NCBI RefSeq assembly: GCF_900111245.1
Contig: NZ_FOGO01000019.1
Location: 1 to 64,000 of the forward strand
Direction of reading: 5' to 3'
DNA from: Streptomyces qinglanensis
GTDB lineage: Bacteria > Actinomycetota > Actinomycetes > Streptomycetales > Streptomycetaceae
Length of the DNA: 64,000 nt
The notes under the pieces are model-generated. The model saw nothing but the letters and a program-made list of their open reading frames with translations, was not told where the DNA came from and did no database searches. The position numbers were made by a program, and so were the translations under genes. Below, one piece after another: positions 50,045 to 58,693 of the stretch; the stretch's first letter is position 1; each line of letters opens with the position of its first letter.

Positions 50045-50723
50045 GCCCGCGCCCGGGAGGGACCTTCGCCCCGGCGGGTTCGTCCACCGGGAGGACGTCG
50101 GGCGAGAGCGCTCCCGCCCCTGCCGAGGCGGCCGTCAGCCGTCTGCGGTGGTGGCGCCTGCACAGGACTTCGTAGCCGACTTCACCGCTGGGCTCCCCCA
50201 CGTCCCCCACGACCACCTGAGCGCCCTCGACGACCATCCGGCCGCCGACGGTACGCGCGTTGTGGGTGGCGCGGGCGCCGCACCAGCACAGGGCCTCCAC
50301 CTGGAGGGTCTCCATCCGGTCGGCCAGTTCCATCAGCCGCTGGGAGCCGGGGAAGAGGCGGGTGCGGAAGTCGGTGGCGATACCGAACGCGTAGACGTCG
50401 ATCCCCAGGTCGTCGACGACGCGGGCGAGCTGTTCGACCTGTTCGGGCGAGAGGAACTGCGCCTCGTCCACGATCACGTAGTCGGTGCGGCCGCCCGAGG
50501 TCAGATGGCGGACCAGGTGCCGCTGGAAGTCGAGTTCCTCGGCCACCTCCACGGCCTCGGCGACCAGCCCGAGCCGGGAGGAGAGCTTGCCGGTGCCCGC
50601 GCGGTCGTCCCGGGTGAAGATCATGCCCTGCAGGCCGCGCGCCGAGCGGTTGTGCTCGATCTGGAGCGCGAGCGTGCTCTTTCCGCAGTCCATCGTTCCG
50701 GAGAAGAACACCAGCTCTGGCAT
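50010..50723 (-). CDS. tdk: Thymidine kinase
   Basis: A 237-residue type II thymidine kinase. The P-loop GTMDCGKST is at residues 9-17, and VIVDEAQFLS is the Walker B/catalytic region. The zinc-site cysteines are in ALCWCGARATHNAR and CRRHH near the end. It phosphorylates thymidine in the salvage pathway. Start ATG 50723. The C-terminal tail overlaps the VOC gene by 35 nt. Confidence 0.94.
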   Translation of the reverse strand: MPELVFFSGTMDCGKSTLALQIEHNRSARGLQGMIFTRDDRAGTGKLSSRLGLVAEAVEVAEELDFQRHLVRHLTSGGRTDYVIVDEAQFLSPEQVEQLARVVDDLGIDVYAFGIATDFRTRLFPGSQRLMELADRMETLQVEALCWCGARATHNARTVGGRMVVEGAQVVVGDVGEPSGEVGYEVLCRRHHRRRLTAASAGAGALSPDVLPVDEPAGAKVPPGRGLSDPLRRAGSH

Positions 50724-50805
50724 GGGAGGTCGGGCCCTTTCTCGGTTCGGGTTCCTCGGGCGTGCGCACGTGGGGGCGCCGGGCGGGCGCACCGGACGCG
50801 GTGCG

Positions 50806-52053
50806 TCAGGTGCGGACCTCCAGCAGCGGGACGAGTTGCTCCGCGGACGTCGCCGAGCCGTGCATCCCGATCAGCTCGGACTCCTTGGGCTCGCGCCGGG
50901 TCGCCACCACGGCGACGTCGTCGCGCATCGCGGCGATCACGTCGCCGATCCTGCCGCGCACCCGCGGTTCGACGCCGGGGCCGAACCAGCCGAGGTCGAC
51001 GGCCTCTTCGCGGGTGGCGACCCACGCCTGCTCGGCCAGCACCTCGCGCCAGACGGCGTGCACGTCGCCCGCCGCGCCGGGCACCGCGTACACGTGCCGC
51101 ATCCGGCCCTCGCCGCCCAACTGCGCGACCCCGGCGCTCAGCTCCCAGTCCTCGTCGAAGTCGATCCGCGCCTCGGGCCCCTGCGGGATGTCGACCATGC
51201 CGTGGTCGGCGGTGACGTAGAGCACCGAGCGCGGGGGCAACTGCTCGGCGAGGCGCTGCGCGAGCCGGTCGACGTACATCAGCTGGCCCCGCCAGGCGTC
51301 CGAATCCATGCCGTGGCGGTGCCCGTTCCCGTCCAGCTCGGCGTAGTAGGTGTAGACGAGGGTGCGGTCCGCGGCGGCGAGGCGCTCGGCGGCCAGATCC
51401 ATCCGGTCCTCGGCGGACAGCCGGCCCAGGAAGGTACCGCCGGAGAGGGCGATCTTGGTGAGCGGCGTGTGCTCGAAGTGCGGCGCCGTCACCTGGCAGA
51501 CCTGCACTCCGGCGGCCGCGGCCTGCTGGAAGACGGTCGGGTACGGCTGCCACACGTGCGGCTCCGTCCAGGGCTGCCAGCGGAGCTGGTTCATCAGCGC
51601 GCCGGTGGCCGGGTCCAGCGCGGTGTAGCCGGGCAGTCCGTGCTCTCCGGGCACCCGACCGGTCCCCACCGAGGCCAGCGAGGTGGCCGTGGTGGAGGGG
51701 AATCCGGAGGTGATGGGTTCGCCCGTACCGGCGGTGGAGCCGGCGAGCAGCGAGGTGAGGAACGGCGCCTCGTCGGGGTGCGCCCTGAGCGCCTCCCAGC
51801 CCATCCCGTCCACCAGGAACACGCAGGCCCGGTCCGCGGGCGGGAGCCGCAGCCCGGCGGCCAGGCCGGGAACGCCGAGCCCGGCGGCCACGGACGGCAG
51901 CAGGTCGGCCAGCGAGCCGGAGCCGTAGCGCGGGACGGGGGCCGTGCGCGGGTCGAGCGGGCCGTCCGGCACGGCGCCGCCGTACCCGGCCCCACCGGAC
52001 GGCGTCGGCGCGCCCGGTGCCGGGAACGGGTGCGGGATGTTCTCAGCGGTCAC
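50806..52053 (-). CDS. Alkaline-phosphatase-superfamily nucleotide pyrophosphatase/phosphodiesterase
   Basis: A 415-residue metal-dependent hydrolase. VFLVDGMGWEAL binds metal; SGFPSTTATSLASVGTG has the Thr nucleophile; YAELDGNGHRHG and VTADHGMVDIPQ give the second metal site. The fold matches NPP-type phosphodiesterases. No signal peptide is seen, so it is probably cytosolic. GTG 52053 overlaps the DUF5998 stop by 4 nt. Confidence 0.9.
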   Translation of the reverse strand: MTAENIPHPFPAPGAPTPSGGAGYGGAVPDGPLDPRTAPVPRYGSGSLADLLPSVAAGLGVPGLAAGLRLPPADRACVFLVDGMGWEALRAHPDEAPFLTSLLAGSTAGTGEPITSGFPSTTATSLASVGTGRVPGEHGLPGYTALDPATGALMNQLRWQPWTEPHVWQPYPTVFQQAAAAGVQVCQVTAPHFEHTPLTKIALSGGTFLGRLSAEDRMDLAAERLAAADRTLVYTYYAELDGNGHRHGMDSDAWRGQLMYVDRLAQRLAEQLPPRSVLYVTADHGMVDIPQGPEARIDFDEDWELSAGVAQLGGEGRMRHVYAVPGAAGDVHAVWREVLAEQAWVATREEAVDLGWFGPGVEPRVRGRIGDVIAAMRDDVAVVATRREPKESELIGMHGSATSAEQLVPLLEVRT

Positions 52054-52652
52054 TGCGGGGATCCGACCCGGGTGGTTCCGGCGGTGGCCTCGGACAGCGC
52101 CTGCGCGAAGGCGAGGGTCTGGCGGACGGTGTCGGGACCGTCGCCCGCCTCGCTGACCCGCAGCGAGAGGTCGTCGGCCGTGGCGGATCCGGTGTAGCCG
52201 TGGTCGGCCTCGCAGTTGGGGTCGCCGCAGGTGGCCGGCTCCATGTCGAGCCGGGAGACGGCGCCCCAGCCGATGGTGAGGACGACCTCGCGGGGCAGGG
52301 TGCCGGGCGTGTAGGACTCGGGGTTGGCCACCACCCGCGAGAGCACCACGGAGGAGATCCGCTCCAGTTTCACGGACTCGGTGGAGGTGGTGGCGTAGGG
52401 CGAGGGCGAGGTGCCGTCCGCCGCCTGCTCGTCGGTGTGGCTGACGAGGAAGCGGGTGCGGGTGAGCACCAGGACCGTGACGTGGCGGCGGACCTCGTTG
52501 GAGTCGAACGTCGTCTCCTGGTGCACAAGGTATGAGGCCACGGGCTCGCCACCCACCGCCGCCTCGACGGCCTCGGCTACGAGGGCCGGGTAGTAGCCGC
52601 TGCGTTCGATCGCCTCACGCAGCCCCTGCGTCGTCGTACCGGTCTTCGCCAT
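52050..52652 (-). CDS. DUF5998 protein
   Basis: A 200-residue actinobacterial protein. LREAIERSGYYPALVAEAVE opens the domain; VRRHVTVLVLTRTRFLVSHT and IGWGAVSRLDMEPATCGDP are conserved-looking, with a CxxxxC pair near 150. Function unknown. ATG 52652 is used (ATG 52661 possible). It is coupled to the downstream phosphodiesterase gene. Confidence 0.85.
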   Translation of the reverse strand: MAKTGTTTQGLREAIERSGYYPALVAEAVEAAVGGEPVASYLVHQETTFDSNEVRRHVTVLVLTRTRFLVSHTDEQAADGTSPSPYATTSTESVKLERISSVVLSRVVANPESYTPGTLPREVVLTIGWGAVSRLDMEPATCGDPNCEADHGYTGSATADDLSLRVSEAGDGPDTVRQTLAFAQALSEATAGTTRVGSPQ

Positions 52653-52723
52653 GACAGCCATCCTAAGGGCCGTACGGCGGGCTCGGCCCGGCCCGCTCCC
52701 CCCGGTGGGCCCCCGCAGCGCCG

Positions 52724-55468
52724 TCAGTACGCCGGGAGCCTGCGCGCGCCCAGGTCGGGGCGCCTTCCCGGGTCGGCGACACGGACGGAGGCGCTCAACA
52801 CTGTCACACCGCGGGGCGCCACCACCACCGGGTCGAGCTCCACCGCGACCACCTGCGGATGATCGTCCATCAGCAGCGAGACCCGCAGCAGCACCTCCTC
52901 CAGCGCGGCGGTGTCGGAGGGCTCGGCCCCCCGCCAGCCGAACAGCAGCGGCGCGGAGCGGATGGCGCGGACCAGCCCGGCGGCCTCCTTGTCCGTGACG
53001 GGCACCAGGCGGTGCGCCGTGTCGCCGAGCAGCTCGGAGGGCGGACCGGCCAGCCCGAAGGAGAGCACGGCGCCGATGGCCGGGTCCAGGGTGCCGCGGA
53101 CCAGGGTGCCCACGCCGCGCGGCGCCATCGCCTGCACGACCGGGCGCAGCTCCTCGGGGGCGCCGAGCCCCTCGGTGAGTTCCCGGTAGGCCCGGCGCAG
53201 CCCGTTCTCGCCCGCGATGTCCAGCCGCACGCCGCCCAGGTCGGCGCGGTGCCGCAGATGCGGCGCCGTGGTCTTGAGCGCGACGGGGAAGCCGAGGGTG
53301 CGGGCCGCCTCGACGGCCGCGTCGGCGTCCGGCGCCGGGAGCGTGGGCTGTACCGGGATGCCGTAGCTGAGCAGCAGCCGCGCCGTCTCCTCGTCGGTCA
53401 GGGTCCGGCCGCGGCCCGGAGAGGCCGGCGTCGCCTCGGCCAGCAGCCCGGTCGCCGCGGATTCGTCCACGTCGAGGTCGGGCACCTTGCCGGGGCTGCC
53501 GGCCTCCGCGCGCCAGCGGGCGTAGCGCACCGCCTCGGCCAGGGCGCCGGAGGCGCGCTCCGGGGTCGGGTAGGAGGGCAGGCCGCGCTGGGCGAGGGCT
53601 TTCTGCAGTCCCTCCATCGCCAGGTGGACGACCGCGACCGGCTTGCGCGGGGTGCCCTCGGCCGCGGCCGCCTCGACTGCTTCCCGCAGCGCGTCCGCGA
53701 GGGCCTCGACGTGGCCGCCGGGCGGGGTGCGGGGCTCGACCGCTCCGGCGCTGTCCGGCAGCTCGGTCGGCACGGTGGGGACCACGGTGACCAGTACGGC
53801 GTCCGCTGCCGGGTCGGCGAGCGCGGTGCGCAGCGCCCGGCCGAACGCGCCCGGCCCGGCCGAACCGGGCAGTGCCACGACCGGACGGGGCTGCAGCCCG
53901 TCGGTGAGGCAGGCGTCGTAGGCCAGCAGGCTCATCGCGTCGGTGTTGCCGAGGATGCCGACCCGCGGGCCTGCGGGGGGCGGCTGCTCGGTCAGGAGTA
54001 CCCCGGTGTCCAGCAGCTCGGTGAAGGTGTCGACCATCAGGACGCCGGCCTGGCGCAGCAGGGTGCGGACGGTGGTGTCGGGGGTGCGTGCCGCGGGCGC
54101 CGCGTGGCCGGGCGGCGGCGTGCTGCCGCGCTGCCGGGCACCCTTGACGACGACGACCGGCTTGCGGGCCGCGGTGCGCCGGGCGAGCCGGGTGAACTTG
54201 CGGGGGTTGCCGATGGACTCCAGGTACATCAGGACGACGTCGGTGGCCGCGTCCTCGTCCCAGTGCTGCAGGAGGTCGTTCCCGGAGACGTCGGCGCGGT
54301 TGCCCGCCGAGACGAAGGAGGAGGGCCCGATGCCGCGCCGGTCCAGACCGTCGAGCAGCGCGATGCCGATGGCCCCGGACTGGGTGAAGACGCCGATGCC
54401 GCCGCGCTCGGGCATCCGCAGCGCCGGGGTGGCGTTCAGCCGCACGTCCTCACCGGTGTTGATCAGTCCGAGGGCTCCGGGGCCGATCAGCCGCATGCCG
54501 TAGGAGCGGGCGAGCCGCACCAGCTCGCGCTGCTCGTCCCGGCCGACCCCCTCGGAGAGGACGACCAGCCCCTGCACGTCCGCCTCGCCGCACTCGGTGA
54601 CCGCCCGGTGGAGCTGGTCGGCGGGGACGGCCAGCACGGCCAGGTCGACGTGGTCGGGGACGTCCCGCACCGAGCGGTGTCCCGACACCCCGGCCGGCAG
54701 CACGGCCTCCTGCGGGTCCAGCGCGTGGTTGACGGCGTGCAGCCGACCGGCGAAGCCCCCGGCGCGCAGGCTGTCGAGCACCGCGCGCCCGGCGCCGCCG
54801 GGGCTGCGGCTGACCCCGACGACCGCCACGGAGCCGGGGGCCAGGAGGCGCGCGACGGAGCGGGCCTCGGCGCGCTGCTCGCGGGCCCGCATGACGGCCA
54901 GCGAGCGCTCGGTGGGTTCCAGGTCGAGGGTGAGGCGGACCGCGCCGTCCTCGAAGCTGCGCTTCTGGAAGTAGCCGGCGTCCGTGAACACCTTGATCAT
55001 CTTGGTGTTGGCCGGCAGCACCTCGGCGGCGAAGCGGCGGATGCCGCGCTCCCGGGCCACGGCGCCGATGTGTTCGAGGAGGGCCGAGGCCACTCCCCTG
55101 CCCTGCTGGTCGTCGCGGACCAGGAAGGCGACCTCGGCCTCGTCGGCGGGCTCGCTCGCGGGGCGGCCGAGGTGGTCGATGCGGTCGTAGCGCACGGTCG
55201 CGATGAACTCGCCGCCGATGGTCGCCGCGAGGCCGACCCGGTCGACGTAGTCGTGGTGCGTGAAGCGGCGCACGTCGCGGTCGGACAGCCGGGGGTAGGG
55301 CGCGAAGAAGCGGTAGTACTTGGACTCGTCCGACACCTGCTCGTAGAAGCTGACCAGCCGCTCCGCGTCGTCCGGGGCGATCGGCCGCACCCGGGCCGTA
55401 CCGCCGTCGCGCAGCACGATGTCCGCTTCCCAGTGGGCCGGGTAGGCGCGCTCCTCGGGGCTCGGCAT
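52724..55468 (-). CDS. GNAT acetyltransferase fused to NDP-forming acyl-CoA ligase (Pat-type protein acetyltransferase)
   Basis: A 914-residue multidomain enzyme. The N-terminal GNAT domain (about 15-190) has DDQQGRGVASALLEHIGAVA, the acetyl-CoA loop. A CoA-binding and ligase-like region (about 205-670) and an ATP-grasp domain (about 690-900) follow. GNAT-first order is that of Streptomyces Pat enzymes, which acetylate and so switch off acyl-CoA synthetases; the ligase part is usually a sensor rather than an active ligase. Start ATG 55468. Confidence 0.9.
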   Translation of the reverse strand: MPSPEERAYPAHWEADIVLRDGGTARVRPIAPDDAERLVSFYEQVSDESKYYRFFAPYPRLSDRDVRRFTHHDYVDRVGLAATIGGEFIATVRYDRIDHLGRPASEPADEAEVAFLVRDDQQGRGVASALLEHIGAVARERGIRRFAAEVLPANTKMIKVFTDAGYFQKRSFEDGAVRLTLDLEPTERSLAVMRAREQRAEARSVARLLAPGSVAVVGVSRSPGGAGRAVLDSLRAGGFAGRLHAVNHALDPQEAVLPAGVSGHRSVRDVPDHVDLAVLAVPADQLHRAVTECGEADVQGLVVLSEGVGRDEQRELVRLARSYGMRLIGPGALGLINTGEDVRLNATPALRMPERGGIGVFTQSGAIGIALLDGLDRRGIGPSSFVSAGNRADVSGNDLLQHWDEDAATDVVLMYLESIGNPRKFTRLARRTAARKPVVVVKGARQRGSTPPPGHAAPAARTPDTTVRTLLRQAGVLMVDTFTELLDTGVLLTEQPPPAGPRVGILGNTDAMSLLAYDACLTDGLQPRPVVALPGSAGPGAFGRALRTALADPAADAVLVTVVPTVPTELPDSAGAVEPRTPPGGHVEALADALREAVEAAAAEGTPRKPVAVVHLAMEGLQKALAQRGLPSYPTPERASGALAEAVRYARWRAEAGSPGKVPDLDVDESAATGLLAEATPASPGRGRTLTDEETARLLLSYGIPVQPTLPAPDADAAVEAARTLGFPVALKTTAPHLRHRADLGGVRLDIAGENGLRRAYRELTEGLGAPEELRPVVQAMAPRGVGTLVRGTLDPAIGAVLSFGLAGPPSELLGDTAHRLVPVTDKEAAGLVRAIRSAPLLFGWRGAEPSDTAALEEVLLRVSLLMDDHPQVVAVELDPVVVAPRGVTVLSASVRVADPGRRPDLGARRLPAY

Positions 55469-55636
55469 GAGGCCAGCGTACGGCGGAGGGAGGGCGCGTG
55501 CTCAGGGGTGTGCGGAGGCGTCGTATCGTCGGCGGCCTGAGCACCGTCTCCGGGGGTCCGCCGCCGGTTCACGGTGGACTCGGGCGACCGTGCAAGACTG
55601 GTCTAGACAACCTCGTACGACTCGAAGGGCAACACC

Positions 55637-55918
55637 ATGGTTGAGCGCCGCGTCACCGTCGGCTGGGCCGAGGGGCTGCACGCCCGCCCCGCCTCCATCT
55701 TCGTCCGCGCCGCGTCGGCGACCGGAGTGCCCGTCACCGTCCGGAAGGGCGAGGGCACCCCCGTCAACGCGGCCTCCATGCTCGGCGTGCTCGGCCTCGG
55801 CGCCGAGGGCGGCGAGGAGATCGTCCTGGCCTCCGAGGCGGACGGCGCGGAGGCGGCTCTGGACCGGCTGGCCAAGCTGGTCGCGGACGGACTGGAGGAG
55901 CTTCCGGAGACGGTCTGA
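55637..55918 (+). CDS. ptsH: HPr phosphocarrier protein
   Basis: A 93-residue HPr of the sugar phosphotransferase system. GLHARPASIFV contains the phospho-accepting His 15. The regulatory-site region reads NAASMLGVLGLGA with Ser 47, so control by HPr kinase is uncertain and is not expected in Streptomyces. ATG 55637 is used. It is followed by a strong terminator. Confidence 0.95.
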   Translation: MVERRVTVGWAEGLHARPASIFVRAASATGVPVTVRKGEGTPVNAASMLGVLGLGAEGGEEIVLASEADGAEAALDRLAKLVADGLEELPETV

Positions 55919-55981
55919 ACGCCTGCCGGTAGCCGGTACCAGGCACACCTCTGCGGCCGCCGGAGCGGGCGGCACCGCAGC

Positions 55982-56031
55982 CCGCATGCGGCAAGCCCCC
56001 GGTCACCGGACCGGGGGCTTGCCGCATGCGG
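55982..56031. terminator. Very long perfect hairpin, bidirectional terminator
   Basis: A 22-bp perfect stem (CCGCATGCGGCAAGCC and onward) closes on a 6-nt loop CACCGG. It lies between convergent ptsH and the M23 peptidase gene. Confidence 0.9.
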
Positions 56032-56046
56032 TGCCGGGGACGCGCG

Positions 56047-56868
56047 TCAGACCTTCACGCCGTGCTTGCGCAGGTAGGCGACCGGGTCGATGTCCGAACC
56101 GTAGTCGGGGCCGGTGCGGGCCTCGAAGTGCAGGTGAGGGCCGGAGGAGTTGCCGGTCGAGCCGGAGAGCCCGATCTGCTGACCCGAGGTGACCTGCTGG
56201 CCGACCGAGACGCCGATCGAGTTGAGGTGGCCGTACTGGGTGTACGTGCCGTCCTTGTGCTTGATCACGATGTTGTTGCCGTAGGCACCGCCGTTCCCGG
56301 CCTCCACGACCTCGCCGGCGGCCACCGAATGGACCGGAGTGTTCATCCCCGCGTGGAAGTCGATCCCGGTGTGGCTGCCGGACGACCACATGCCGCCGCC
56401 CTGCTGGTAGCCGGTCGAGACATAGGAGCCCTCGACGGGCAGCACGTAGGCGTTGAGCTTCGCGCGCTCGGCCTCCCGGGCCGCCTTGCGCTTGGCCTCG
56501 CGCTCCTTCTCCGCCTTCTCGGCAGCAGCCTTGCGCCTGGCCTCGTCGGCCTTCCGCTTGGCCTCCGCCTTCGCCTCGGCGGCCGCCTCCTTGGCCTCGG
56601 ACTCGGCCTTGGCCTGCTCGGCCCGGAGGGCCTGCGCGGACGCCTGCTCGTCCAGCGTCGCCGAGATCGGGCCGCCGACGGCCTCGCTCACCTCCGCGTT
56701 CTGCTGGAGCGGCGCGTGGTTCTGCCCGCCGCTCGCGGCGAAGGCGGGGGAGGCGATGGACCCGACGACGCCCACGGTGGCGAGGCCGGCTATGCCGGCC
56801 GCCCCGCCCGCGGTCCTGCGGGTCTTGCTCGGACGCCGGTGCTTGCCGGTGGCACGGGTGAACGCCAT
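56047..56868 (-). CDS. Secreted M23 peptidoglycan endopeptidase with coiled coil
   Basis: A 273-residue cell-wall hydrolase. A signal peptide (to about residue 44) is followed by an Ala/Lys/Glu-rich coiled coil (75-140). The M23 domain has HTGIDFHAGM and GPHLHFEARTG, the zinc ligands H, D and HxH. It cuts peptide cross-links. Control is by the c-di-AMP riboswitch in its leader (56896-57029), so expression should fall when c-di-AMP is high. Confidence 0.94.
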   Translation of the reverse strand: MAFTRATGKHRRPSKTRRTAGGAAGIAGLATVGVVGSIASPAFAASGGQNHAPLQQNAEVSEAVGGPISATLDEQASAQALRAEQAKAESEAKEAAAEAKAEAKRKADEARRKAAAEKAEKEREAKRKAAREAERAKLNAYVLPVEGSYVSTGYQQGGGMWSSGSHTGIDFHAGMNTPVHSVAAGEVVEAGNGGAYGNNIVIKHKDGTYTQYGHLNSIGVSVGQQVTSGQQIGLSGSTGNSSGPHLHFEARTGPDYGSDIDPVAYLRKHGVKV

Positions 56869-56895
56869 AGGGCGGCGTACTCCTTTCCTTCCTTC

Positions 56896-57029
56896 TCGCC
56901 TACCGGGTTAGCTGACGGGTTCGGAGCAGGAAGGTCTCCTACGGACCGCCTCTTGCGAGGCCGTCCGATTCACCCCAATGGGACGTGGGTCCCCGGTCCC
57001 CCTCGGCCACTGCCTCGGGGATTCGGCGA
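56896..57029 (-). promoter_or_regulatory. ydaO-type c-di-AMP riboswitch
   Basis: Reading the minus strand, the leader has GGGGTGAATCGG and then CCGAACCCGTCAGCTAACCC followed by GGTAGGCGA, the nearly invariant 3' core of ydaO-yuaA riboswitches. The closing stem pairs TCGCC (57025-57029) with GGCGA (56896-56900). It ends 28 nt before the peptidase ATG, so it can act on both transcription and translation. Streptomyces are known to carry this riboswitch before wall-hydrolase genes. Confidence 0.92.
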
Positions 57030-57182
57030 TCGCGGTCCGTCGGCCGCGGGTGCGGTCACTTCTGACGGACAGCGGCAACGACGCTAATCGGGGCCAACTC
57101 CGAGCGGCAAACGCATCCCTGGTTTTGTCACGTACGCCACACTCCAACTCGCCAGCAACCGCGACGAAAGCGGACATCGCAA

Positions 57183-57218
57183 GGGGCCCGGAAGGAGTAG
57201 TTCCTCCGCCCGGGCCCC
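57183..57218. terminator. Hairpin after the M16 operon
   Basis: GGGGCCCGG pairs with CCGGGCCCC; an inner AGGAG/TTCCT pair (GGAAGGAGTAGTTCCTCC) extends it. It lies just after the stop of the second M16 gene and before the riboswitch promoter region. Confidence 0.8.
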
Positions 57219-57253
57219 ACTTCCACCCCTGGCACGCGCCCGTCGGCGAGTGC

Positions 57254-58693
57254 TCAGCCGCCGGTGACCACCTTGACCTCGCCGATGCCCAACTCCCGTA
57301 CCGGATCGGCGATCTGGGACGCGTCGCCGACGAGCACCGTCACCAGCCGGTCGGCGGGCAGCGCGCTGACGGCCGCCGCCGTGGCCTCCACCGTGCCGGT
57401 CTCGGCCAGTTGGGCGTAGAGCCGGCCCTGGAAGTCGTCGGGCAGGTGCTCCTCGACCTGGTCGGCCAGCGTCTCCGCGACGGCCTGGGCCGTCTCGTAG
57501 CGCAGCGGAGCGACCCCCACCAGGTTCTGCACGGCCACGTCCCGCTCCTCGTCGGTCAGCCCCTCCGCCGCCAGCGTCCGCAGCACCTGCCACAGATCGG
57601 CCAGCGCGGGACCGGTCACGTCGGTGGCGACCGAGCCGCTGATGGCCAGCAGCGCGGCCCCGCTGCCGTCCTCCGCCGAACGCAGCACATGCCCGAACGC
57701 GCGGACGCCGTAGGTGTAGCCCTTCTCCTCGCGCAGCACCCGGTCCAGCCGGGAGGTGAGGGTGCCCCCCAAGCAGTAGACGCCCAGCAGTTGCGCGGGC
57801 CACACCCGGTCGTGCCGGTCCGCTCCGACCCGCCCGATCAGCAACTGCGTCTGCACCGCACCGGGCCGGTCCACGATGACGACCCGGCCGGTGTCGTCGG
57901 CGGTGATCGGCGGCATCGCACGCGAGTCGACCACAGCACCCGTCCAGCCGCCCAGCGTCTCGGCGAGCGCCGCCTCGACGCCGCCGTCGCGGAGCCCGTC
58001 CAGATCGCCGACCACCACGGCGGTCGCCGTCGCGGGGCGCACATGGGCCTCGTAGAAGGCGCGTACCGCCGCCGCGTCGATGCGCCGCACCGTCTCCTCG
58101 GTGCCCTGCCGGGGCCGCGACATCCGCGCCTCGGCCGGGAACAGCTCGCGGGAGAGCTCCTTGGCCGCGCGGCGGGCGGGATTGGCCAGCTCGTGCGGGA
58201 TCTCGTCCAGCCGGTTGGCCACCAGCCGCTCGATCTCGCTGTCGGGGAACGCCGGGGCGCGCAGCGCGTCCGCGAGCAGCCCCAGCGCCTTGTGCAACCG
58301 CGACACGGGCACCTCGAGCGACACCCGCACACCGGCGTGGTCGGCGTTCGCGTCGAGCGTGGCACCGCAGCGCTCCAGCTCCGCGGCGAACTCCTCCGCC
58401 GTGTGCTTGTCCGTGCCCTCGCTCAGCGCCCGGGCCATGATGGTGGCGACACCGTCCAGCCCCTCCGGCTCGGCGTCCAGCGGCGCGCGCAGGTCCACCT
58501 CGACGGCGACGACCTCCTGGCCGGGCCGGTGGCAGCTCAGCACCGTCAGCCCGTTGGAGAGCGTGCCGCGCTCGGGGGTGGGGAAGGCCCACGGCTTGGG
58601 AGCACCGCCGGCCGGCCGGGGGTGGAACTCCATGCTCTCGCCTGCTGCCGCCGCGATGCCCGCGGGGCTCGTGCTCGCCGGTGTCTCGCTCAC
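57254..58693 (-). CDS. M16 peptidase family protein, non-catalytic partner
   Basis: A 479-residue M16 fold with two halves. At the zinc-site position the HxxEH motif is absent (LSEGTDKHTAEEFAAELE instead), while the C-terminal half has the arginine/tyrosine surface (EEKGYTYGVRAFGHV). It is the alpha-type subunit that forms a chamber with the catalytic neighbour. GTG 58693 overlaps the stop of the catalytic gene by 4 nt, so equal amounts are made. Confidence 0.9.
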   Translation of the reverse strand: MSETPASTSPAGIAAAAGESMEFHPRPAGGAPKPWAFPTPERGTLSNGLTVLSCHRPGQEVVAVEVDLRAPLDAEPEGLDGVATIMARALSEGTDKHTAEEFAAELERCGATLDANADHAGVRVSLEVPVSRLHKALGLLADALRAPAFPDSEIERLVANRLDEIPHELANPARRAAKELSRELFPAEARMSRPRQGTEETVRRIDAAAVRAFYEAHVRPATATAVVVGDLDGLRDGGVEAALAETLGGWTGAVVDSRAMPPITADDTGRVVIVDRPGAVQTQLLIGRVGADRHDRVWPAQLLGVYCLGGTLTSRLDRVLREEKGYTYGVRAFGHVLRSAEDGSGAALLAISGSVATDVTGPALADLWQVLRTLAAEGLTDEERDVAVQNLVGVAPLRYETAQAVAETLADQVEEHLPDDFQGRLYAQLAETGTVEATAAAVSALPADRLVTVLVGDASQIADPVRELGIGEVKVVTGG

